DNA of 17,146 nucleotides from an uncultured Verrucomicrobiota bacterium. Lineage in GTDB: Bacteria; Verrucomicrobiota; Kiritimatiellia; CAIVKH01. The stretch covers positions 1 through 17,146 of the forward strand of contig CALKUH010000065.1 in the NCBI GenBank assembly GCA_937996795.1, given 5' to 3'. A model generated the notes under the pieces. That model was given only the letters and a program-made list of their open reading frames with translations, had not been told where the DNA came from and made no database searches. Both the position numbers and the translations under genes were made by a program. Shown one piece after another: positions 1-7,068 of the stretch. Every line of letters starts with the position of its first letter. Position 1 is the first letter of the stretch.

Positions 1-8
1 CCGCGGCG

Positions 9-722
9 TTGGAGGCGTTGCCCGCGACTTCGAAGCGGAACACCAAGCAGCGTGAGGCGATCCGGGGCGTGCTGGAGGCGGAGGGTGTGCCGATGAGCGC
101 GCAGGAGATTCTGCGCGTCGCGCAGGAGCGGGTGGCGGGGCTCGGGCTTGCGACGGTGTATCGCACGGTAAAGGGGATGCTGGCGGATCGGGATTTGGTG
201 AGCGTGGAAGCCCCGGGGGGGCCGCCGCGGTATGAGCTCGCGGGGAAGGAGCACCACCATCACTTTCATTGCCGGGTGTGCGGGAAGATGTACGAGGTGG
301 AAGGGTGCCCGGGCGACTTGGCGCGGCTGACGCCGACGGGGTTCACGCTGGAGGGGCATGATCTGCTGTTGAGGGGGGTGTGCGCGGCGTGCGGTGCGGC
401 GCCCGGCGAAGCCGAGGCGGCGTTCTCCGCGTCGGAGGGCGTCTGGCGCTGCGCCCGCTGCCAGCGCGCGACGCCGCTGCGCGATCCGATCTGGACGCCC
501 GGCCCCGCGCTGCGCGCGCTGGGCGAGTGGCAGTCCGGCGGCGCCCCGGAAACGGCGCGCACAACGGCCCTTTCGTTTTCCCAACAGGCCGCCGCCGAAC
601 GCGCGCTCGGCCAGTTCCTCGCCTTCCATCTCGACATCGCCCCGGCGGCGCGCGCGGCGGCGCTGGACATCCTCGCACGACGCCCTCCCCAATCGATTGA
701 CCGCACCCCCGGGCTTCGATAA
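9..722 (+). CDS. Fur/Zur-family metal-dependent repressor with a C-terminal extension (5' end uncertain)
   Basis: This is a metal-sensing transcriptional repressor of the Fur superfamily. The N-terminal winged helix is visible (residues about 10-75, with the recognition segment GLATVYRTVKGM). It is followed by the metal-binding dimerisation domain with HHHHFHC and two CxxC pairs (CRVC near residue 90, CAAC near 127), which in this family form a structural zinc site. The HHHHFHCRVC pattern and the RGVCAAC ending look most like the Zur branch, but the metal cannot be decided. Family members are usually 130-160 aa. This one has about 100 further residues, with another CxxC (WRCARC) and a predicted helical tail (FSQQAAAERALGQFL). 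Codon choice changes sharply at the junction. The first possible start is TTG at 9 and the frame is open to the window edge, so the true start may lie upstream. The next gene begins 10 bp after the stop. Confidence 0.85.
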   Translation: MEALPATSKRNTKQREAIRGVLEAEGVPMSAQEILRVAQERVAGLGLATVYRTVKGMLADRDLVSVEAPGGPPRYELAGKEHHHHFHCRVCGKMYEVEGCPGDLARLTPTGFTLEGHDLLLRGVCAACGAAPGEAEAAFSASEGVWRCARCQRATPLRDPIWTPGPALRALGEWQSGGAPETARTTALSFSQQAAAERALGQFLAFHLDIAPAARAAALDILARRPPQSIDRTPGLR

Positions 723-732
723 TCCTCTCCGC

Positions 733-1920
733 ATGAAATCCCGCACCTATCCCGTGACCCGCCGCCTGTGGCGCGCGATCTGCATCGGCAGCCTCGCGCT
801 CGCGAGCCTGATGGCGCTCGTCACCGCGAGCGAACTGACGCGCGTCGTGCTCATCCTGCGCCGCGTGCATCCGCTGGCAAGTTACGCGGCCGGCGCCCTG
901 CTCGCGGCCGGCGCGGTATACCTGGTCGTTCGTTTCCTTCTCGCGCGCTCCCGCCTGCGCACGCTGGGCGCCCCGGCCCTGCCGCCGCCGGAGAAGGCCA
1001 CCTTCAAGGATCTCAAGCGGGTGGTGCAGCACCACATCGCGCGCATCAAGCGCGCCGCCGCGCACCGCAGCCTCTCGCCGGAGCAGGCGAAGCATTACCG
1101 CCAGCGCGCGTATGACCTCGAGGGCATGCTCGGCGCGCACCCGCTGCTTGACGATCTGCGCCGCAGCATTTCCAAGAATGAGGCCGAGGTGTGGCAGCCG
1201 CTGGTCGAGCACCTGGACCGCGACGCCGTCGAGTTCGCCCGCTACAAGATGACCGCCGTCGTGCGCGATGCGATCGAGCCGCCCTTCCCCGTCGTGCACC
1301 CGTTGCTCACGTTCTACCACCAGGGCACGCTGATCTGCTGCATCGTGGACTGCTACGTGACGCGCCCGTCGCTGATGGAATACGGCATGGTGATCCGCGA
1401 CGTGTGGCGGGTCATGGCGGGCGGCGAGTACTACCGCATCGGCCAGCGGCTGTTTGAAGGCATCTACCGCAACAGCCCGCCGATGGGCCGCGCGGCGGAG
1501 GATCTCGGCCAGGCGCTGTCCGTCATCTGGCTCACGTGGACCGTCGCGCAGGCGGCGATGCACCGCTGCCGCCACCTCGGCGCGTGGTCGCCGGAACTGG
1601 CGATGACCCATCTGGATCACCTCACGATCGATTCGCTGCTCGTGACGCGCGACACGCTCATCCGCGACGTGCTGCCGCTCATCAAGCTGCGCCTGCGCCA
1701 CAGCCTCGGTCCCGGCACGGCGGACGCCGCCGGCTTCTCGGAGCAAATCATGGAGGGCGTCGTGAAGGCCGTGGACGGCGTGGTGCAGGGCCTGCGCGCG
1801 CAGGCGCCCGAGCAGGCGGCCGAACAGTCGCGCCGCACGTTGCACGGCCAGCCGTCGCATGGGCTCTACCAGGCGCCCGTCGACCGCAGGCCGCGCACAC
1901 CCGGAAAGGCGGACGCGTGA
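733..1920 (+). CDS. Membrane protein, possibly YcjF/DUF697-like
   Basis: A 395-residue protein of unproven function. Two hydrophobic N-terminal segments (about residues 15-37 and 48-70, each flanked by Arg) should anchor it in the inner membrane. Residues 80-150 are charged and helical (KATFKDLKRVVQHHIARIK). The body, about 165-310, contains EPPFPVVHPLL, an aromatic YHQG, a CC..DC cluster and a repeated Tyr-Gly pattern. The layout of two N-terminal membrane helices followed by an alpha-helical domain resembles YcjF-type proteins with DUF697, but this is an impression of architecture and not a search result. The start is the ATG 10 bp after the Fur-family stop; no Shine-Dalgarno is seen, and the frame remains open upstream without another good start. 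Its TGA overlaps the GTG of glgX by 4 bp, which suggests translational coupling. The tail (about 345-395) is Ala/Gln/Arg/Pro-rich and probably disordered. Confidence 0.75.
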   Translation: MKSRTYPVTRRLWRAICIGSLALASLMALVTASELTRVVLILRRVHPLASYAAGALLAAGAVYLVVRFLLARSRLRTLGAPALPPPEKATFKDLKRVVQHHIARIKRAAAHRSLSPEQAKHYRQRAYDLEGMLGAHPLLDDLRRSISKNEAEVWQPLVEHLDRDAVEFARYKMTAVVRDAIEPPFPVVHPLLTFYHQGTLICCIVDCYVTRPSLMEYGMVIRDVWRVMAGGEYYRIGQRLFEGIYRNSPPMGRAAEDLGQALSVIWLTWTVAQAAMHRCRHLGAWSPELAMTHLDHLTIDSLLVTRDTLIRDVLPLIKLRLRHSLGPGTADAAGFSEQIMEGVVKAVDGVVQGLRAQAPEQAAEQSRRTLHGQPSHGLYQAPVDRRPRTPGKADA

Positions 1921-4043
1921 TCGGCATCCGTCGATCCCGCCCGGTGCGCGAGTCCGGGCACCTGCTGCCCAGCGTGCCGATGCCGATCCCCTACGGCGCG
2001 CACCCCGTCGCGGATGGCGTCCAGTTCACCCTGTTCAGCCGCCACGCCACGCGCGTCTGGCTGATGCTGTTCGATGCGCCGGACGCGGAGGAACCGCGCG
2101 AGGAATTCGAGCTGAGCCCCGAGCACAACCGCATCGGCGACATCTGGCACATCCACGTCCGCACCGCGCGCGTCGGCATGTACTACCTGTACCGGATGGA
2201 CGGCATCGAACCGCCGGGGCACAAGAATTTCTTCGACCCGGAACAGTGGCTGCTCGACCCGTACGCGCAGGCCGTTTCGCGCCCGCCCGCGTGGGGCAGC
2301 CGCGACGGGCTGACGCCCGGCCTGCACGCCACGCGCGGCGCGGCGGTCCCCAAGGGCATCATCGTGCGCGACGAGTTCGACTGGTCCGACGACCGCACGC
2401 TGAAGATCCCGCTGAACGAAACCATCATCTACGAAACGCACCTGCGCGGCTTCACCGTCCACCCCTCCTCCGGCGTCGCGCACCCCGGCACCTACCGCGG
2501 GTTCCGCGAGAAGATCCCCTATCTCCAGCGCCTCGGCATCACCGCGGTGGAGTTCCTGCCGATCCAGGAATTCAACGAGATGGAGTATTTCCAGGAGAAC
2601 ATGAAGCGCCGGGAGCTGCGCAACTACTGGGGCTACTCCACGCTCGCCTTTTTTGCGCCGAACAGCCGCTACGCCAGCGGCGCGGGGCTCGGCCTGCAGG
2701 TGAAGGAATTCAAGAAGCTCGTGCTCGCGCTGCATCGCGCGGGCATCGAGGTGATCCTCGACGTCGTGTTCAACCACACCGCCGAGGGTGGCGACGGCGG
2801 GCCGACCTATTCGTTCCGCGGCATCGACAATTCCATCTACTACCTGATGGATGAGAGCGGCCGCCACTACACGAACTACACCGGCTGCGGCAACACGGTG
2901 AACAGCAACCATCCCGTGGTGCGCGACTTCATCATGAACTGCCTGCGCTACTGGCACCTGCACATGCATGTGGACGGGTTCCGTTTCGACCTCGCGTCGA
3001 TCCTCACCCGCGGGCGCGACGGCGAGTTGCTGCCCGACCCGCCGATCGTCGAGCATATCGCGGAGGACCCCGCGCTGCGCGACTGCAAGATCATCGCCGA
3101 GGCGTGGGACGCCGCCGGCGCCTACCAGGTCGGCACGTTCCCCAGCGACCGGTTTTCCGAATGGAACGGGCGCTACCGCGACGACATCCGCAAGTTCTGG
3201 CGCGGCGATGCCGCCCAGCTCGGCCCGCTCGCCACGCGGCTCGCCGGCAGCGCGGACCTGTATGACCGCGACGGGCAGTCGCCGCTCAAGAGCATCAATT
3301 TCGTCACCTGCCACGACGGCTTCACGCTGCGCGATCTCGTCACCTACGAGCAGAAGCACAACGAAGCCAACGGCGAGAACAACAACGACGGCGAGCGCCA
3401 CAACAACAGCCGGAACTATGGCGTCGAGGGACCGACCGAGGACAAGGCCATCAACGCCGTGCGGTTGCGCCAGCAGAAGAACCTGCTCGCCACGCTCTTT
3501 CTCTCGCAGGGCGTGCCGATGCTGCTCGCGGGCGACGAGTTTTCGCGCACGCAGCAGGGCAACAACAACGCCTACTGCCAGGACAATGAACTCTCGTGGG
3601 TGGACTGGTCGCTGCTTCGCGCGAACAGCGAGTTGATGGAATTCACGCGCCGCCTGATCCGGTTCCGCAAGACCCACGCCTGCCTGCGCCGCGCGCGCTT
3701 TCTCACCGGCCACGGGTTCAAGGGCGGACCCGACATCGCGTGGTACGGGCGCGAAGGCCGCCCGCCGGACTGGCACCACGACCACGCCGTCGCCTGCCTG
3801 CTGAACGGCGCACGGGAAGCGACGGGCGCGCCCGCCGATGGCGACTCCCTTTTCCTGATCTTCAACGCGGGCGAACACCCCGCCCACTTCCACCTGCCCC
3901 CCGCGCCCGGCAAACCCTGGCGCCTGGAATGGACCACGCAGGAACAGGACCCGGAGTCACCCCGCGGCCACCACGCCCTGACCGTCGCCCCCCGCACGGT
4001 AACCGTCCTCTCCTCCCCGCCCCAACCCGAACCGGCCCGCTGA
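1917..4043 (+). CDS. glgX: Glycogen debranching enzyme GlgX (GH13 isoamylase type)
   Basis: This cytoplasmic GH13 enzyme hydrolyses alpha-1,6 branches of glycogen or limit dextrins. An N-terminal beta-sandwich of the CBM48 kind (about residues 22-110, YGAHPVADGVQFTLFSRHA) precedes the TIM barrel. All four GH13 signature regions are present: DVVFNH (282-287), GFRFDLAS with nucleophile D358, IIAEAWD with acid/base E395, and TCHDGF with H466-D467. The Asn/Asp-rich stretch after HDGF (NEANGENNNDGERHNNS) and GDEFSRTQQGNNNAYCQDN are typical of GlgX/TreX debranching enzymes. The length of 708 residues is normal for the family. The GTG start at 1917 is chosen because it forms a GTGA overlap with the preceding stop; ATG at 1980 (MPIPYG) is an alternative that also leaves the CBM48 intact. 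No other glycogen gene lies nearby. Isoamylase-type specificity is certain at family level, but the exact substrate is inferred. Confidence 0.93.
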   Translation: MIGIRRSRPVRESGHLLPSVPMPIPYGAHPVADGVQFTLFSRHATRVWLMLFDAPDAEEPREEFELSPEHNRIGDIWHIHVRTARVGMYYLYRMDGIEPPGHKNFFDPEQWLLDPYAQAVSRPPAWGSRDGLTPGLHATRGAAVPKGIIVRDEFDWSDDRTLKIPLNETIIYETHLRGFTVHPSSGVAHPGTYRGFREKIPYLQRLGITAVEFLPIQEFNEMEYFQENMKRRELRNYWGYSTLAFFAPNSRYASGAGLGLQVKEFKKLVLALHRAGIEVILDVVFNHTAEGGDGGPTYSFRGIDNSIYYLMDESGRHYTNYTGCGNTVNSNHPVVRDFIMNCLRYWHLHMHVDGFRFDLASILTRGRDGELLPDPPIVEHIAEDPALRDCKIIAEAWDAAGAYQVGTFPSDRFSEWNGRYRDDIRKFWRGDAAQLGPLATRLAGSADLYDRDGQSPLKSINFVTCHDGFTLRDLVTYEQKHNEANGENNNDGERHNNSRNYGVEGPTEDKAINAVRLRQQKNLLATLFLSQGVPMLLAGDEFSRTQQGNNNAYCQDNELSWVDWSLLRANSELMEFTRRLIRFRKTHACLRRARFLTGHGFKGGPDIAWYGREGRPPDWHHDHAVACLLNGAREATGAPADGDSLFLIFNAGEHPAHFHLPPAPGKPWRLEWTTQEQDPESPRGHHALTVAPRTVTVLSSPPQPEPAR

Positions 4044-4071
4044 GCCACCGCCGGTTGAACGCCGGTTGGCC

Positions 4072-4099
4072 TTGCGTGTCTATCGGAATGACGTATTTT
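4072..4099 (+). promoter_or_regulatory. Candidate promoter for the zinc metallopeptidase gene
   Basis: TTGCGT (4072-4077) and TATTTT (4094-4099) are separated by 16 bp in the AT-richer part of the 81-bp gap after glgX. A good Shine-Dalgarno follows (AAGGAG, 4108-4113). The hexamers match the sigma-70 consensus at 3 and 4 of 6 positions, so this is only a weak candidate. Confidence 0.3.
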
Positions 4100-4124
4100 T
4101 ACGCCACAAGGAGTTTGAAACGCC

Positions 4125-4817
4125 ATGATGCTGGATCCTCTATTTCTGTTGTTCGCGTTGCCAGGCCTCGCGCTCGGCATGATCGCGGCGATGCTGACGA
4201 AGAGCACGTTCTCGAAGTACGCGCAGGTCGGCGCGCGCTCCGGCCTGACCGGCGCCGAGGCCGCCCGCCGCATGCTGGTTGCCCAGGGCGTGCAGGACGT
4301 GGAAATCCACCAGTCACAGGGCTTCCTGTCCGACCACTACAACCCGAAGACCCATTCGCTGCACCTGTCGCCGGACGTGTACAACGGGCAGTCGCTGTCC
4401 GCCATCGGCGTCGCCTGCCACGAAGCGGGCCACGCGTTGCAGCAGGCGCAGGGCTATGCCCTGATGAGCCTGCGCGCCGTCCTGCTCCCCGTCACCATCG
4501 CGGGACAGAACATCGCCCCGATCCTCTTCGCCATCGGCCTCGGCATGGGCTCGATGGGCATGGTCCAGCTCGGCATCTGGCTGTTCGCCGCCGCGGTGCT
4601 GTTCTCGATCATCACGCTGCCGATCGAATGGGATGCCAGCGCCCGCGCGAAAACCTACATGGTCGATTCCGGCATCGTCACCGCCGCGGAGTATCCGCAC
4701 GCCGCGAAGGTGCTCAACGCCGCGTTCCTCACCTACGTCGCCGGCGCCGTGACCGCCGTCCTGCAATTGCTCTATTTCCTGATGCGCGCCGGCCTGCTCG
4801 GCGGACGCCGGGACTGA
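4125..4817 (+). CDS. Membrane zinc metallopeptidase, YugP-like
   Basis: This 230-residue membrane protein belongs to the YugP/Zn_peptidase_2 family of predicted zinc-dependent proteases. The catalytic HEAGH motif is at residues 99-103, where the two His would bind zinc and Glu would activate water. IEWDAS (E168) is the likely site of the third ligand. Hydrophobic segments lie at about 5-24, 120-140, 143-165 and 207-226, putting the active site next to the membrane. The SKYAQVGARSGLTGAEAARRML and NPKTHSLHLSPDVYNGQS stretches between them are characteristic of the family. The ATG at 4125 is preferred over 4128 because AAGGAG sits 11 bp upstream. The physiological substrate is unknown in this family. 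It stands alone, with 81 bp before it and 73 bp before argA. Confidence 0.9.
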   Translation: MMLDPLFLLFALPGLALGMIAAMLTKSTFSKYAQVGARSGLTGAEAARRMLVAQGVQDVEIHQSQGFLSDHYNPKTHSLHLSPDVYNGQSLSAIGVACHEAGHALQQAQGYALMSLRAVLLPVTIAGQNIAPILFAIGLGMGSMGMVQLGIWLFAAAVLFSIITLPIEWDASARAKTYMVDSGIVTAAEYPHAAKVLNAAFLTYVAGAVTAVLQLLYFLMRAGLLGGRRD

Positions 4818-4840
4818 ATCCCGACAGGTCCCAGGCGGCC

Positions 4841-4846
4841 TATAAG
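4841..4846 (+). promoter_or_regulatory. Candidate -10 hexamer for argA
   Basis: TATAAG matches the sigma-70 -10 consensus at 5 of 6 positions in the gap between the metallopeptidase and argA. It would start transcription about 40 bp ahead of the argA ATG. No convincing -35 box is visible at the right distance, so the call is weak. Confidence 0.25.
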
Positions 4847-4890
4847 TCCTGTTGCTGTGGATGGGTCCGGTTTGCTTTACTAGCCGCCCA

Positions 4891-6177
4891 ATGAAAGCAG
4901 CAGACCTGCGCGGCATTTTGCGCTACACGGCCCGGTTCCGGGACCGCCTGTTTGTGCTGAACATCGACAGCGGCGTCCTGGCCTCGGACAATTTCCACAA
5001 CCTGCTGCTCGACATCACGGTCCTGCGCAGCCTGAACATCCGCATCGTGCTCGTGCACGGGTGCTCGGTGCACATCAAGGCCCTGTCCGAGGAACTGAAG
5101 GTGCCCGCGTCCGACCTCGACGGCATGGGCGTCACCGATGCGGAAACCCTGCGCCTGTCCCTGCTCGCCGCCAACCGGCTCGCCCACGAAATCCTCGAAG
5201 GGCTGAGCGAGACGGACCAGCGCGCGGTGGTCACCAACGCGATCATCGCGCACCCCGCCGGCATCCTCAACGGCGTCGACCAGCAGTGGACCGGCCAGGT
5301 CGAGCGCATCGACACCGACTTCCTGCACACGCTGCTCGACCAGGGCGTGATCCCGATCCTGCCGCCCCTCGGCTTCGACGGCAACGGCCGGACCTACCGC
5401 GTGAATTCCGACGGCGTCGCGCTGGAGGTGTCCGAGGCGTTGAAGGCCGCCAAGCTGATCCACATCAGCACCAGCAACGGCGTGCGCGAAGCCGGCCGGC
5501 TCAGCGCGCAATTCTCCGTCGAGGAGGCGGAGGAGTACATCCGCAAGCACAAGGGCGAACTGCCCGCGCCGATGCTGTCAAAACTCAAACATGGCGTCCG
5601 CGCCTGCCGCAACGGCGTGCAGCGGGTGCATATCATCGACGGCACGCAGGACGAGGCGCTGTTGAGCGAGATTTTTTCCAACGAGGGCGTGGGCACGATG
5701 ATCCACGCGAACGAATACCTCGCCATCCGGCCCGCGTTGAAAAAAGACGCGGGCATGATCATGAAGCTCATCCGCGACTCGATGGAGGCCCAGCAGCTGC
5801 TTCCCCGCACGCGCAAGGCGCTGGAGGAGCGCATCAACGATTTCTTCGTCTTCGAGATCGACCGCAACATCGTCGGCTGCGTCGGTCTGAAGATGTATGA
5901 CGAGGGCGAGCTCAAGGCGGCGGAACTCGAGTGCCTCTATGTGTCCGAGGCCCACGAGAACCAGGGCATCGGGGCGAAGTTGATGCTGTTCATCGAGGAC
6001 CAGGCGCGGCAGCGCGGCGTCAAGCGCCTGCTCGCCCTTTCGACGCAGGCCTTCAATTATTTCACGCACAAAGGCGGCTTCCGCGAAGGCGCGGCCGACA
6101 TGCTGCCCGCCGCGCGGCGCGCCGCCTACGACAAGAGCGGACGGCATTCGAAGGTGCTGTTCAAGGACCTGGGTTGA
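4891..6177 (+). CDS. argA: Amino-acid N-acetyltransferase (N-acetylglutamate synthase)
   Basis: This enzyme transfers acetyl from acetyl-CoA to L-glutamate, the first step of arginine synthesis. It has the bifunctional layout of classical ArgA. An amino-acid-kinase-like domain spans about residues 1-265 (IRIVLVHGCSVHI near 53-65; RTYRVNSDGVALEVSEALKA) and in this family usually binds the arginine feedback inhibitor. A GNAT acetyltransferase domain follows (about 273-428; YLAIRPALKKDAGMI, then LECLYVSEAHENQGIG with the acetyl-CoA pyrophosphate loop Q358-G-I-G). The 428 residues are close to the E. coli length. The start is the ATG at 4891, beginning MKAADLRGILRY; an upstream in-frame ATG at 4852 would add 13 unlikely residues. 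No Shine-Dalgarno is seen. It converges on rmlD with only 10 bp between stops. No other arg gene is present. Feedback inhibition by arginine is a family inference. Confidence 0.92.
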   Translation: MKAADLRGILRYTARFRDRLFVLNIDSGVLASDNFHNLLLDITVLRSLNIRIVLVHGCSVHIKALSEELKVPASDLDGMGVTDAETLRLSLLAANRLAHEILEGLSETDQRAVVTNAIIAHPAGILNGVDQQWTGQVERIDTDFLHTLLDQGVIPILPPLGFDGNGRTYRVNSDGVALEVSEALKAAKLIHISTSNGVREAGRLSAQFSVEEAEEYIRKHKGELPAPMLSKLKHGVRACRNGVQRVHIIDGTQDEALLSEIFSNEGVGTMIHANEYLAIRPALKKDAGMIMKLIRDSMEAQQLLPRTRKALEERINDFFVFEIDRNIVGCVGLKMYDEGELKAAELECLYVSEAHENQGIGAKLMLFIEDQARQRGVKRLLALSTQAFNYFTHKGGFREGAADMLPAARRAAYDKSGRHSKVLFKDLG

Positions 6178-6187
6178 GCGGCGGCGC

Positions 6188-7051
6188 TCAGGCGCCTCGC
6201 ACGACCGCGGTCAGCGGTTCCTCGGCCAAGTAGGCGTCCAGGCCCTCCTGCCACGAGGGAAGCGTGCGCCCGATCAACTGCTGGAGCCGGGCGGTATCCA
6301 GGACAGATTGCGCGGGGCGCAAGGCCGGATAGTTCATCTCGTCCGTGGTCTTCTTCTCCACCGGGACTCCGGGCCGCACCCGCTCGACGATCGCGCATGC
6401 AAACGTCCACCACGAACACGCGCCCGATGCGGCGGCGTGCACGATGCCTGCCGATGGAGGCCGCGCGGCGAGGTCGATCAGCGCGTCGGCGAGGTGGCGC
6501 GTGTAGGTCGGCGCGGACACCTGGTCGGCCACCACGCGCAGCGACGGCACGCCCTTCTGCAACTGGCCGAGGATCGCCCGCACGAAATTGCGTCCGTGCA
6601 CGCCGAACAGGGATTGCGTGCGCACCACCAGGGCGGGGCCGCCCGCGCCCAACACGAGTTCCTCCCCCTCCCGCTTGCTCTCGCCATAAAAATTAAGCGG
6701 CGCGACGGGGTCCGACTCGACATACGCCGCTCCTTTGCGCCCGTCGAATACATAATCGGTGCTGACATGCAGCAGGGGCAGGTCGCGCATCGCGCACGCA
6801 CGCGCCAGCAGGCCGGCGCCCGTCGCATTGATTCTCCGGCACAGCTCGCGCTCCTTCTCCGCGTCGTCCACCCGCGTGTACGCCGCGCAGTTGATCGCCA
6901 CATCCGCGCCGGGCATCGCGGCGAAGGAGTCCTCCCGCGTGATATCGAACTCCGGCACGTCGAGCACATGTACCGTGTGACCGCGCGCCGTCGCCGCCGC
7001 CGCGAGATCGCGGCCGAGCATGCCGTTACCGCCGATGAGAAGCAGGTGCAT
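6188..7051 (-). CDS. rmlD: dTDP-4-dehydrorhamnose reductase
   Basis: This is the last enzyme of dTDP-L-rhamnose synthesis, reducing dTDP-4-dehydro-L-rhamnose with NAD(P)H in the cytoplasm. The 287-residue protein is a short-chain reductase of the RmlD branch. It has the nucleotide-binding loop GGNGMLG (residues 7-13), INCAAYTRVDDAE (53-65), the catalytic Thr in STDYVFDG (T98), and the YxxxK pair Y122/K126 in FYGESKREGE. The later VRTQSLFGVHGRNF and DQVSAPTYTRHLA stretches are also diagnostic. It begins 17 bp after the stop of the CsgG/PEGA gene and is probably cotranscribed with it. The genes rmlA, rmlB and rmlC are not in the window. A related sugar-nucleotide reductase cannot be fully excluded, but RmlD is by far the best fit. 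The product would feed surface polysaccharide. Confidence 0.9.
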   Translation of the reverse strand: MHLLLIGGNGMLGRDLAAAATARGHTVHVLDVPEFDITREDSFAAMPGADVAINCAAYTRVDDAEKERELCRRINATGAGLLARACAMRDLPLLHVSTDYVFDGRKGAAYVESDPVAPLNFYGESKREGEELVLGAGGPALVVRTQSLFGVHGRNFVRAILGQLQKGVPSLRVVADQVSAPTYTRHLADALIDLAARPPSAGIVHAAASGACSWWTFACAIVERVRPGVPVEKKTTDEMNYPALRPAQSVLDTARLQQLIGRTLPSWQEGLDAYLAEEPLTAVVRGA

Positions 7052-7068
7052 CCGGAAGCGCCCGCCCG

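Noticed and set aside
394..732. Upstream in-frame extension of the membrane-protein gene
   Set aside because: The added residues are Arg/Ala/Pro-rich shadow of the Fur-gene tail, and the ATG at 733 puts the membrane helices at a natural N-terminus.
343..1860. 505-residue open frame on the minus strand opposite the Fur and membrane-protein genes
   Set aside because: It is His/Arg/Ala-rich without motifs and mirrors the GC-rich plus-strand coding frames; the plus strand holds recognisable proteins.
1536..1916. Upstream in-frame extension of glgX
   Set aside because: It would overlap the membrane-protein gene by hundreds of bases and has shadow-like composition; the GTG at 1917 fits the stop/start overlap.
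1866..3893. 675-residue open frame on the minus strand opposite glgX
   Set aside because: Low-complexity Val/Ala/Arg composition; an antisense shadow of the well-recognised glgX.
4031..4057. AACCGGC/GCCGGTT inverted repeat at the end of glgX as a terminator
   Set aside because: The stem is only 7 bp, overlaps the stop codon and is not followed by a T run.
4809..4823. CGGGA/TCCCG mini-hairpin at the metallopeptidase stop
   Set aside because: Five-bp arms are expected by chance in GC-rich DNA, and no T run follows.
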